20,126 nt of DNA from positions 1-20,126 of the IMG/VR virus record IMGVR_UViG_3300042465_002701; one strand, 5' to 3'. A program made the position numbers and the translations under genes. This document shows positions 14,559 through 20,059 of this stretch, one piece after another (the first letter of the stretch is position 1; each line of letters opens with the position of its first letter). The stretch comes from a virus. The notes beneath the pieces were generated by a model that worked only from the letters and a program-made list of their open reading frames with translations, did not search any database and had not been told where the DNA came from.

Positions 14559-14711
14559 TTATATAATTGTATTTTCTGAAACGACATATACTTTCCAATT
14601 AGGATGTTTTTTAGAAAGACTTTCCGCTTTAACGAGCAAATGTTCTTTACTCTTACTTACACCTTTTACGAAAGTTTTGTCGCCAGTTTTTACTACAATT
14701 TTATATTTCAT
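14559..14711 (-). CDS. 50-residue ORF inside the tmRNA intervening segment
   Basis: The ORF fills 153 of the 175 bases between the acceptor CCA and the coding-piece GGGGGTG, on the tmRNA strand. The ATG is 11 bases past the CCA and the TAA ends 12 bases before the coding piece. The product (MKYKIVVKTGDKTFVKGVSK...) is basic and alternates strand-like and helix-like stretches: KYKIVVKT, TFVKGV, then SKEHLLVKAESLSKKHPNW and KVYVVSENTII. This looks like a compact beta-beta-alpha-beta protein rather than random sequence. No good Shine-Dalgarno is present (only AAAAG upstream), so expression is uncertain. It would be carried on the piece of precursor RNA normally discarded in tmRNA processing. I recognise no family. 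Confidence 0.6.
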   Translation of the reverse strand: MKYKIVVKTGDKTFVKGVSKSKEHLLVKAESLSKKHPNWKVYVVSENTII

Positions 14712-14721
14712 AATTTACTTT

Positions 14722-14786
14722 TGGTGGAGGTGGGGGGATTCGCACCCCCGTCCAGAACCTGTTTCTCTTTGCTTCATACAGCAATA
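14722..14786 (-). ncRNA. tmRNA acceptor piece
   Basis: This piece probably starts near 14786, about seven bases after the -10 element, and ends at CCA (14722). It holds GGTTCTGGAC, close to the sequence before the T arm in proteobacterial tmRNAs. It also holds a T arm of five G-C pairs (14749-14745 with 14737-14733) around TGCGAAT, the acceptor strand CACCTCC, the discriminator A and an encoded CCA. The T loop has G where the conserved second T (position 55, pseudouridine) is expected. The size of about 65 bases fits acceptor pieces of known two-piece tmRNAs. Confidence 0.87.
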
Positions 14787-14792
14787 ACTAAC

Positions 14793-14821
14793 ATTATATC
14801 ATTATTTATGCAACTAGTCAA
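14793..14821 (-). promoter_or_regulatory. Near-consensus sigma-70 promoter of the tmRNA
   Basis: Minus strand: -35 TTGACT (14821-14816), a 17-base spacer, and -10 TATAAT (14798-14793) preceded by TG one base away (extended -10). Transcription should start near 14786, just before the acceptor piece. The -35 overlaps the stop codon of the nuclease gene. The spacer also contains CATAAATA (14808-14801), one base from the T4-type late -10 TATAAATA, so late phage transcription could start here too. Confidence 0.85.
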
Positions 14822-15503
14822 TCAGTACCGCATCATATGCTTCACGGTAAGATATAAAATCTTTGATGTAATCATTGCGTTTCTTAATGAACACTTGTGG
14901 ATGTTCAGAGTCAACGGCAATCATAATTACAATTTGAGATACTGGTATTCCAGTTCGTTCTTCATACATGACTGCATAAGCAGAACACTGCATAAAGTAT
15001 CCCTTAATCCAACTCTCTTCTTTTAATTTGCCTGAAGTCTTGAAGTCGATAATAGATAATTTGCCATCATATTCTGCAATACAGTCAACTCTACCAGCAA
15101 CTTTTAAATGATGCGAATACAAAGGAATCTCTAACGCATGAATGTTGTTTACATGTTCATCCAATAGAGGTTGTAACGATTTGAACATAGCAATGGTATC
15201 TGGCATTGTCTTGTGTATATGCGCTGGATTTGTGCGGGCATAATCTTCTTCATTGTTCAAATAGTTTTCGCAAATCTTGTGTACTTTAGTTCCACGATTG
15301 GATGCTCTAGTTGAAATACGATTCGCTTCTTCTTCACCCACACGTTTTCTCCATTCAAGGATTTTATCTTTGCCGTGTTGGGATGTAATCGTAGTCACAG
15401 AAGGATATAGTAATCCCTCTGGTGTCTTATAGAATCGTTTGCCGTTTATTGTTTCGGTTTCCAAATCATAGTCAATGTCGCATCCAATGTGTTTAAATTT
15501 CAC
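14814..15503 (-). CDS. PD-(D/E)XK nuclease, RecB/Cas4-like exonuclease
   Basis: 229 residues. The start is a GTG at 15503 with AGGA eight bases upstream. Family motifs appear in order: RGTKVHKICENYL (70-82) with H75, an acidic strand ALEIPLY with E125, GRVDCIAEYDGKLSIIDFKTS (137-157) with D140 and D153-x-K155, and Q172-x3-Y176. This is the metal-dependent active site of the RecB/lambda-exonuclease-type superfamily. Similar proteins are common in T4-like phages of aquatic bacteria, where they are thought to act in recombination, host DNA breakdown or repair. The substrate is not shown here. It lies just downstream of PhoH with a 29-base gap holding a late-promoter-like motif. Its stop codon overlaps the tmRNA promoter. 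Confidence 0.9.
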   Translation of the reverse strand: MKFKHIGCDIDYDLETETINGKRFYKTPEGLLYPSVTTITSQHGKDKILEWRKRVGEEEANRISTRASNRGTKVHKICENYLNNEEDYARTNPAHIHKTMPDTIAMFKSLQPLLDEHVNNIHALEIPLYSHHLKVAGRVDCIAEYDGKLSIIDFKTSGKLKEESWIKGYFMQCSAYAVMYEERTGIPVSQIVIMIAVDSEHPQVFIKKRNDYIKDFISYREAYDAVLID

Positions 15504-15532
15504 TTCAGTAATCCTGTAGTTATAATGATATT

Positions 15533-15541
15533 TTATTTAGC
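15533..15541 (-). promoter_or_regulatory. Late-promoter-like motif before the nuclease gene
   Basis: The minus strand reads GCTAAATAA across the end of phoH (CTAAATA at 15540-15534), about 31 bases upstream of the nuclease GTG. It is the same motif as at 7060-7068, again overlapping a stop codon. It could be a T4-type late promoter, but AAATAA at a gene end can arise by chance. Confidence 0.3.
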
Positions 15542-16351
15542 AGTTTCAATTCCATCTTCGTATTGCAGTTTAGCAAGAATGTAATCTTTTACCAATGATG
15601 AACGAACAATATCATCTACAGTAAATTCAATCTTTGTAAATGCATTCATGTGATATGCAATGTCAAAGAATTTAAGAATACCAGACACATCATTCTTCTT
15701 CTTATTCAAATCTGTTTGTCTGTAGTCACCACACCAAATAATTTTAGAACGATAACCAACCCGTGTCATTACAGTATCAATTTCTTCATATGTCATGTTT
15801 TGCATTTCATCAACAATAATGATAGCATCATCAAATGACATACCACGAATGAATGATGTAGAAATAAATTCAATATGACCTTGTTCTTCTAATCTATCCC
15901 ATGCATCTTTGCGGCCAAAAAGGGTGTCGCAGATTTGACGATATGGTTGTTGATAGATTTCCATCTTTTCATTTACGTCACCAGGTAAATGTCCGATCTC
16001 TCGGCTTTGAACCGCAGAACGTACTACAATGATTTTATCAAATGGATTTGATTTGTCCATCACTTCTTCGATTGCTTTGTATAGCGCACAGAATGTTTTA
16101 CCTGTACCTGCTACACCATGAAGTGCTACAAAATAGTCTCCACGCTTATATGCATCAAAGAAAAGTTTTTGGTTTTCTGTTAGGGGATCAAAAGTCTTTA
16201 AATCGTCTAGTCTAAGTCTGAGTGTGTTATTGACTGATTTTAATTTAGGAGGGATTTGAAATTCTGGTTCAGTATTTGCCGCTTTAGATACAGCAGGTTT
16301 TCTTGCCATAGGTGCCCTTTTTGATGTTGTAGTATTTTTATGCGTTGCCAT
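15533..16351 (-). CDS. phoH: PhoH-like P-loop ATPase
   Basis: 272 residues. A basic, Thr/Ala-rich N-terminus (1-30) precedes the PhoH domain: LTENQKLFFDAY (57-68), Walker A GVAGTGKT (79-86), VVRSAVQSREIGHLPGDVNEKM, Walker B IIIVDEMQN (177-185) and IIWCGDYRQTDL. PhoH proteins are ATPases, in bacteria linked to RNA handling and to the phosphate regulon. phoH is widespread in marine and freshwater phages, although its phage role is not settled. It starts two bases after the stop of the preceding gene without a clear Shine-Dalgarno. An internal ATG (residue 15) preceded by AAAAGGG is a possible alternative start at 16309. Confidence 0.93.
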   Translation of the reverse strand: MATHKNTTTSKRAPMARKPAVSKAANTEPEFQIPPKLKSVNNTLRLRLDDLKTFDPLTENQKLFFDAYKRGDYFVALHGVAGTGKTFCALYKAIEEVMDKSNPFDKIIVVRSAVQSREIGHLPGDVNEKMEIYQQPYRQICDTLFGRKDAWDRLEEQGHIEFISTSFIRGMSFDDAIIIVDEMQNMTYEEIDTVMTRVGYRSKIIWCGDYRQTDLNKKKNDVSGILKFFDIAYHMNAFTKIEFTVDDIVRSSLVKDYILAKLQYEDGIETAK

Positions 16352-16353
16352 TA

Positions 16354-16590
16354 TTAGAACGTGTTAATATTTCCTAAAGGGTGCGCTTCTTTAGCTTTGG
16401 CAAGGACTTCTCTAAATCCATTGTCTGGCTTTCGTAAACCCAACCTAACAGGATCGCCTAATGATGGAGCTCCTAGTAAAATAGATTCTAGATGTGGATT
16501 GTCTTTGAGGTATTCTTCTCTAACACTCATGCTAAAGAATTTTTCTGTTATTTCACCAGTATCTTTATTGATGAAGTTGTATGTTGGCAT
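16354..16590 (-). CDS. Small conserved phage protein with FmdB-like start, no cysteines
   Basis: 78 residues. MPTYNFINKDTGEITEKFFSMS resembles the opening of FmdB-type zinc-ribbon proteins (MPxYxY..C..CG), but with no Cys at all, so no metal site. The rest is EEYLKDNPHLESIL and a C-terminal DNGFREVLAKAKEAHPLGNIN, a pattern I associate with small conserved proteins of T4-like cyano- and pelagiphages. GGAG lies six bases before the ATG. It overlaps the upstream gene by 26 bases and is followed two bases later by phoH. Function is unknown. Confidence 0.82.
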   Translation of the reverse strand: MPTYNFINKDTGEITEKFFSMSVREEYLKDNPHLESILLGAPSLGDPVRLGLRKPDNGFREVLAKAKEAHPLGNINTF

Positions 16591-17137
16591 TGTTTACTCC
16601 GTATGAGAACCATTCTGGGATTTCTCTGTTTTTCCAATTTGCGAATCTCGCCTTATCATGTATATAGTAGTTTTGATATGACCGAATAGAATCATTTGTC
16701 ACTTTGTAGATATCGGGCATTGCAGGAGTAGGCTCAGTGAATGGAATGTCAGCAATGTTTTCTGGAGGCACACAAAGATATTTTGCATATTTTTCACACG
16801 CATGGTGTTTGCCGTATCGATGTGTATACTCAGCCAATAAGTGAGTCCACATCTGATACAGCCACATATAGTTTTGTTTGCTTGCACGAACCCATATGTT
16901 TGACGGATGATTAACGTGTGATGCTTTCATCAAGCTGTATTCAATGATTTCGTTTTTCATGCGCCAACGTTGAATGTTACGATTGTTTGAAGTCTTATCT
17001 ATGTATTTGTCGCCATCAAGAACACGGTGTGTGGTAGACATGAGTTGTGCATACTCAATAATCATTTTAACAACGTGTTTGTCTAAGTGCATTTCTGCAC
17101 AGACTTTTGGATTGGGATCAAGATAGAAGATGTTCAT
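16565..17137 (-). CDS. Conserved phage protein, unknown function (possible pyrimidine-dimer glycosylase relative)
   Basis: 190 residues. MNIFYLDPNPKVCAEMHLDKHVVKMIIEYAQLMSTTHRV is a distinctive opening, with H17 and H21 spaced like metal or catalytic residues. Then come SHVNHPSNIWVRASKQNYMWLYQMW, EYTHRYGKHHACEKY and a C-terminus MPDIYKV...SYQNYYIHDKARFANWKNREIPEWF rich in Trp, Tyr and His. Such proteins recur in cyanophage-type T4-like genomes. The N-terminal 'AEMHLDKHVV' and C-terminal 'W-x-K' region are faintly like T4 DenV, so a DNA-repair role is possible, but I cannot support it by more than this. It overlaps the upstream gene by four bases. Confidence 0.75.
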   Translation of the reverse strand: MNIFYLDPNPKVCAEMHLDKHVVKMIIEYAQLMSTTHRVLDGDKYIDKTSNNRNIQRWRMKNEIIEYSLMKASHVNHPSNIWVRASKQNYMWLYQMWTHLLAEYTHRYGKHHACEKYAKYLCVPPENIADIPFTEPTPAMPDIYKVTNDSIRSYQNYYIHDKARFANWKNREIPEWFSYGVNNANIQLHQ

Positions 17138-17355
17138 ACGAAATCGTAAGTCTTTTCAAAAATAGGACCATCACAAATATAAAGTTCTCCGTCAATACCT
17201 TTCATAAGATAATCACCAGCTTTGCCTTGCTTGTAATTACCCTCTAAAGTATTTACACGAAAATCTTCGTCAATACGTTTAGCATTGATAACAATAGGAC
17301 GTTTCATGCATGGTGACATGCTATCAACGTTTTCGAATGTGTCATAAGTTTTCAT
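17134..17355 (-). CDS. Small phage protein with 'GDYLMKGIDGELYIC' motif
   Basis: 73 residues. The core RPIVINAKRIDEDFRVNTLEG (19-39) followed by KAGDYLMKGIDGELYICDGPIFEKTYDFV matches a widespread small phage protein type with a P/A-GDWxxxGxxGExYxxxxxIFExTYE ending. It is probably a small beta barrel; no function is established to my knowledge. GGAG sits five bases before the ATG. It overlaps both neighbours by four bases (ATGA), which marks it as part of a tightly coupled operon. Confidence 0.82.
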   Translation of the reverse strand: MKTYDTFENVDSMSPCMKRPIVINAKRIDEDFRVNTLEGNYKQGKAGDYLMKGIDGELYICDGPIFEKTYDFV

Positions 17356-17774
17356 ATTCTCTCCACAATTACTTTTTCACCATTATCGGTACCAAACGAC
17401 ATGTTCTCATAGTATACACGAACGAGACCCTTTCGTGCAAGTGAAACACATGTCACACATGCACCAAAGTAATTTACATTTTCGGTAATCTCTTCAATAG
17501 ATTCGCTTGGCACACCTTCAGCACGGGATAACATTTCTGTCATTAGCACAATGTCTTCCATACGCTCATTGAATTCGCTGTCACCCTCATCAATTATTTC
17601 CATTAACACTTCTAAGTTTTCATCAGATAACTTCTTAAAGAATTTCCCTAATGATGTGTAAGGATTACGCATCAGCATTTTTGCTACTGATCTTGTTACT
17701 GGCAAAAGTTTGTCTGATCCAATAATCTTTTCCATATCTGGATGTGAATTCTCAAAGTCAATAGGGTCTTCCAT
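17352..17774 (-). CDS. Acidic protein of unknown function
   Basis: 140 residues. The first half is helical (DKLLPVTRSVAKMLMRNPYTSLGKFFKKLSDENLEVLMEIIDEGD). The middle is very acidic (SEFNERMEDIVLMTEMLSRAEGVPSESIEEITENVNY), and the end is ACVTCVSLARKGLVRVYYENMSFG with a CxxC at about 111-114. I do not recognise a family. GGAG lies five bases before the ATG, which shares one base with the stop of the metallophosphoesterase gene (TAATG). Translation is therefore likely coupled. Confidence 0.78.
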   Translation of the reverse strand: MEDPIDFENSHPDMEKIIGSDKLLPVTRSVAKMLMRNPYTSLGKFFKKLSDENLEVLMEIIDEGDSEFNERMEDIVLMTEMLSRAEGVPSESIEEITENVNYFGACVTCVSLARKGLVRVYYENMSFGTDNGEKVIVERI

Positions 17775-18691
17775 TAAATCTCCACGTATTTTAGTTTAAA
17801 GTTATCAGCACGGTCTTCATAATTAATGTATCCACGTGGATTGCAAACAACCCTAGTAGTACCAATCATATAATCAAAGTCTTCGTGTGTGTGTCCATGA
17901 GTCCACAATTTAATTTGTGGATTATCAAGAATGAATTGATCCAAACGGCTACTGTATGCACCATTCATAATCACTTCAGTTTGATATCGTGGATGTGTAG
18001 ATGCCTTGCTAGGTGCATGATGCCCAACAACAACATACTTGTTTGTATTCTCACCAAGCATTGCAGTAGTCACTTGAATGTATTGTAACATTTTCTTGTG
18101 ATCTTGTACAGTATCTTCTGGTGTGAATCTAGCAGGACGTTTATGAAATTCGGCTTGTTGAATTGGTTGCCCATTTTCATCTAACTTCACATTGCCATCA
18201 GCATCATATGCATTGACCATTGTCTTGTACGATACCATTTCGGTGCTGTTTTGAATAATGCGAAAATCATTCATTATGCCACGAATGTGTGCAAGTGTAA
18301 CAGGGTCTTGTGCATTCATGTCAGTCCACAATGTACCACCAATAAATGTTACGTCATCAATGACTACATGTTCTTTGTCAAGGATGTGTAGATTCGGAAT
18401 GTGTCCGAGAAAGTTTCGTAGAATGGTAAACGTTTCAGCATAGTCACCATTATAGTGTTCGTGGTTGCCGGCAATGTAAATCACTTTAGGAAATTCAAAC
18501 GCACAACGGGAAAAGAAGTCAATATAACGTTGACTTTTACCATACTCTACAAGCCCATATGGATCAGACTTACGAAAGTCAGCGGCAACGCAGATATCGC
18601 CAGACAGTATTAATACGTCAGCGTTTTCTTCGTTCTTTAAAATTAAGTCTCCGAATTCAAGGTGAACATCGGAAGCAATAGCAATTTTCAT
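17774..18691 (-). CDS. Calcineurin-like metallophosphoesterase
   Basis: 305 residues from the ATG at 18691, preceded by GAGAG; a TTG four codons upstream is a weaker start. All motifs of the two-metal phosphoesterase fold are present: SDVH (D8, H10), LSGD (D32), AGNHEH (N76, H77), VVGHH (H224) and HGHTH (H267, H269). The active site should be complete. Substrates in this superfamily range from phosphoproteins to nucleotides and DNA ends; this one lacks features that point to the SbcD/Mre11 group and is likely a small cytoplasmic hydrolase. The gene follows a HAD phosphatase gene, suggesting a pair acting on phosphorylated small molecules. Confidence 0.9.
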   Translation of the reverse strand: MKIAIASDVHLEFGDLILKNEENADVLILSGDICVAADFRKSDPYGLVEYGKSQRYIDFFSRCAFEFPKVIYIAGNHEHYNGDYAETFTILRNFLGHIPNLHILDKEHVVIDDVTFIGGTLWTDMNAQDPVTLAHIRGIMNDFRIIQNSTEMVSYKTMVNAYDADGNVKLDENGQPIQQAEFHKRPARFTPEDTVQDHKKMLQYIQVTTAMLGENTNKYVVVGHHAPSKASTHPRYQTEVIMNGAYSSRLDQFILDNPQIKLWTHGHTHEDFDYMIGTTRVVCNPRGYINYEDRADNFKLKYVEI

Positions 18692-18699
18692 TTTTACTC

Positions 18700-19215
18700 T
18701 CAATCGGTATGAGGTGGGAGAATATACTCTTCACAATAAAATTGTAGTTTAGCAATAGTCTCATTTACATCTTTATGCAGTATCGTAATACCGCCAGCGG
18801 CACCAAACGAATCAATTACGTCTGGTGTGTCATCAACTAAAATAGTTGTTGATGTTGCATATGCGGCTTTTAATTTACGGCCGGGTACAGTATTTATTTT
18901 AAATTCAATACCACGTTCGCAAAGCCACTGTGTCTTTTGGATTGTCACTTCAGTATGATACTTCATTCCACCACTTGAAGTCAACATTTCAATTTCAATG
19001 TTTGGTATAGTTCGCACGTAAGCAAGCAATTCTTGCCCGCCAGGATTCCAATCTAGTGTAGCAAAGTTTTCACCTTCAATAAATTGAACCCAGTTACTTG
19101 AGAAGTTTTTTCTATCTCTAGACGAACCAGGACTTTCACCAAACAATTCAAGATATCGGTTCTCAAAGGAACACAAAACACCATCCATGTCTAGATAAAG
19201 TTTACTCACACCCAT
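18700..19215 (-). CDS. HAD-family phosphatase (5'-nucleotidase-like)
   Basis: 171 residues. LYLDMDGVLCSFE (7-17) holds the nucleophile and acid (D9, D11). EMLTSSGG (76-83) is motif II, the Lys of motif III is probably in GRKLKAA (112-118), and TTILVDDTPDVID (123-135) holds the motif IV aspartates. The short cap after motif I (ENRYLELFGESP...W) is like small 5'(3')-deoxyribonucleotidases, so salvage of nucleotides is a reasonable guess. Its ATG follows a weak GGA, and the gene overlaps the 3' end of the small membrane-protein gene by 10 bases. Confidence 0.87.
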   Translation of the reverse strand: MGVSKLYLDMDGVLCSFENRYLELFGESPGSSRDRKNFSSNWVQFIEGENFATLDWNPGGQELLAYVRTIPNIEIEMLTSSGGMKYHTEVTIQKTQWLCERGIEFKINTVPGRKLKAAYATSTTILVDDTPDVIDSFGAAGGITILHKDVNETIAKLQFYCEEYILPPHTD

Positions 19216-19328
19216 ATAATCAATCCAATAACAATCATAATCACAAAATACTCCATGAGAGTAAAATGTTGTATCATCTTATAGAACCAGTCATACTGCA
19301 ATAATTTCTCATATAGTGAAAGTTTCAT
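19206..19328 (-). CDS. Hidden 40-residue single-pass membrane peptide
   Basis: A 40-codon ORF fills the apparent gap between the genes at 18700 and 19325. Its ATG overlaps the upstream stop by four bases (ATGA) and its TGA lies 10 bases inside the HAD gene. The product begins MKLSLYEKLLQYDWFYKMIQH and ends in a hydrophobic segment (EYFVIMIVIGLIIWV, 26-40), giving one transmembrane helix at the very C-terminus. Tail-anchored small proteins of this kind in phages can act in lysis, inhibition or superinfection exclusion; none of these is shown here. The perfect fit in the operon supports it being real. Confidence 0.7.
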   Translation of the reverse strand: MKLSLYEKLLQYDWFYKMIQHFTLMEYFVIMIVIGLIIWV

Positions 19329-19483
19329 TCTGACATTCTCGCAATTAAATTTTGTAAAACAGGCTCTATCTCAAAAACGGGAATGCTTGACATATACTGA
19401 ACGTATGTTACAACGTCAGCACCAGTCAAGCCTTGATCCCATGCTTCAAGGATGTATCGTTCTATTACTACACGGTCATCCAT
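19325..19483 (-). CDS. Small acidic protein, unknown function
   Basis: 52 residues from the ATG at 19483, where GGAG lies four bases upstream. The frame stays open to 19564, but a longer form would overlap the next gene by 68 bases. MDDRVVIERYILEAWDQGLTGADVVTYVQYMSSIPVFEIEPVLQNLIARMSE reads as two to three short helices with an LTGADVV turn. It has no recognised family. The stop codon overlaps the next ATG (ATGA). Confidence 0.7.
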   Translation of the reverse strand: MDDRVVIERYILEAWDQGLTGADVVTYVQYMSSIPVFEIEPVLQNLIARMSE

Positions 19484-19496
19484 ATCACTCCAATAA

Positions 19497-19994
19497 TTAT
19501 GTTCGAATATATGCTTCAGCAAATTGGCGGTCTTCAAAGTCCTCAACGTCTGTATCGATTTCATCTAACAGGTTGACGGGTTTCTTTGCAGAAGACTTTG
19601 CCATCGCAGACATAATTCCATCAAGGGAATCACCAGCACGAACGGGCACAGGAGTAACTTTCTTCGCTTTCACAGGCTTTGCAGTCTTAGCAACGGCAGT
19701 CTTAACTGTAGTTGTCTTAGGCTTTGCAACAGCTTTGGTAGCTGAAGCGGCAAATGCGCCACTAGCAATTAGTTGTTTCATTTCGTCAATGTTGACGAGT
19801 TCGTAACCAACTACCTTGCGACCATCACGGACGCTTTTGATGATAGCACCAGCAAAGATTTTCGTGTCAAGTAACACATTCGAAACACGGTACACGGAGT
19901 CGTATTGCATTTCTTCACAAAGTTTCTCTGCACTAAAAACGCCGCCCTGTGAGAGGACGACAATAGCTTTTTGCCAACGATTTGATTTTGCCAT
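19497..19994 (-). CDS. Possible winged-helix protein with Lys/Ala-rich tail
   Basis: 165 residues. Residues ~5-75 (RWQKAIVVLSQGGVFSAEKLCEEMQYDSVYRVSNVLLDTKIFAGAIIKSVRDGRKVVGYELVN) have the pattern of a winged-helix domain: helix, helix-turn-helix around SAEKLCEEM-x4-VYRVSNVLLD, then a beta wing. A disordered stretch of Ala, Lys, Pro, Thr and Val (~80-120) looks like a histone H1-type tail, and the C-terminus is acidic (LLDEIDTDVEDFEDRQ). DNA binding and transcription control or DNA compaction are plausible but inferred. AAGGA lies eight bases before the ATG. The gene is first behind a promoter with an operator-like dyad. Confidence 0.8.
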   Translation of the reverse strand: MAKSNRWQKAIVVLSQGGVFSAEKLCEEMQYDSVYRVSNVLLDTKIFAGAIIKSVRDGRKVVGYELVNIDEMKQLIASGAFAASATKAVAKPKTTTVKTAVAKTAKPVKAKKVTPVPVRAGDSLDGIMSAMAKSSAKKPVNLLDEIDTDVEDFEDRQFAEAYIRT

Positions 19995-20030
19995 AATATA
20001 TTTCCTTAAAAAGAGTTAATCAACAGATAC

Positions 20031-20059
20031 ATGGTAACACACCATGGGGTGTTTGTCAA
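20031..20059 (-). promoter_or_regulatory. Sigma-70-type promoter with operator-like dyad in the spacer
   Basis: Minus strand: -35 TTGACA (20059-20054, consensus), a spacer of exactly 17 bases, and -10 TACCAT (20036-20031, four of six). The spacer is filled by an 18-bp dyad (20036-20053): AACACCCC-AT-GGTGTGTT, seven of eight positions symmetric. A repressor bound there would block RNA polymerase. The start of transcription would be about 30 bases upstream of the gene ending at 19497. Confidence 0.68.

Larger units (their letters stand above)
14381..14786 (-). ncRNA. ssrA: Circularly permuted (two-piece) phage tmRNA gene
   Basis: On the minus strand the tRNA-like 3' end comes first and the 5' end with the tag frame second, separated by 175 bases, which is the permuted layout. 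The 5' end GGGGGTG (14546-14540) pairs over seven positions with CACCTCC (14732-14726). The only non-Watson-Crick pair is G3-U70, the alanine identity wobble; the discriminator is A and the end is CCA (14724-14722). After GGGGGTG comes the conserved tmRNA D-domain-like TTTCGACAGG (14534-14525). A small hairpin ACATC/GATGT lies where pseudoknot 1 is expected, followed by an A-rich stretch and the tag frame. CAGC/GCTG then encloses the stop codon, as helix 5 does in other tmRNAs. A consensus-like promoter precedes it. No long helix 2 between the pieces was found by eye. The exact 5' and 3' ends are estimates. Confidence 0.9.

Noticed and set aside
14722-14760. tmRNA 3' end as a prophage attachment site (attP)
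   Set aside because: Integrative elements often use ssrA ends, but here both tmRNA pieces, the tag frame and a promoter are present, and the window has T4-like lytic genes and no integrase.
14725-14760. An ordinary tRNA gene ending in CCA
   Set aside because: Only the T arm and one acceptor strand are present, with no D or anticodon arm; the other acceptor strand lies 175 bases downstream in the tmRNA coding piece.
14440-15026. Two plus-strand ORFs (115 and 140 codons) across the tmRNA region
   Set aside because: They run antisense over the tmRNA pieces and the nuclease gene, lack ribosome sites and have no protein-like features.
19387-19806. 139-codon plus-strand ORF rich in Ala/Val/Thr
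   Set aside because: It is the antisense image of the Lys/Ala-rich tail of the 19497-19994 gene; no ribosome site.
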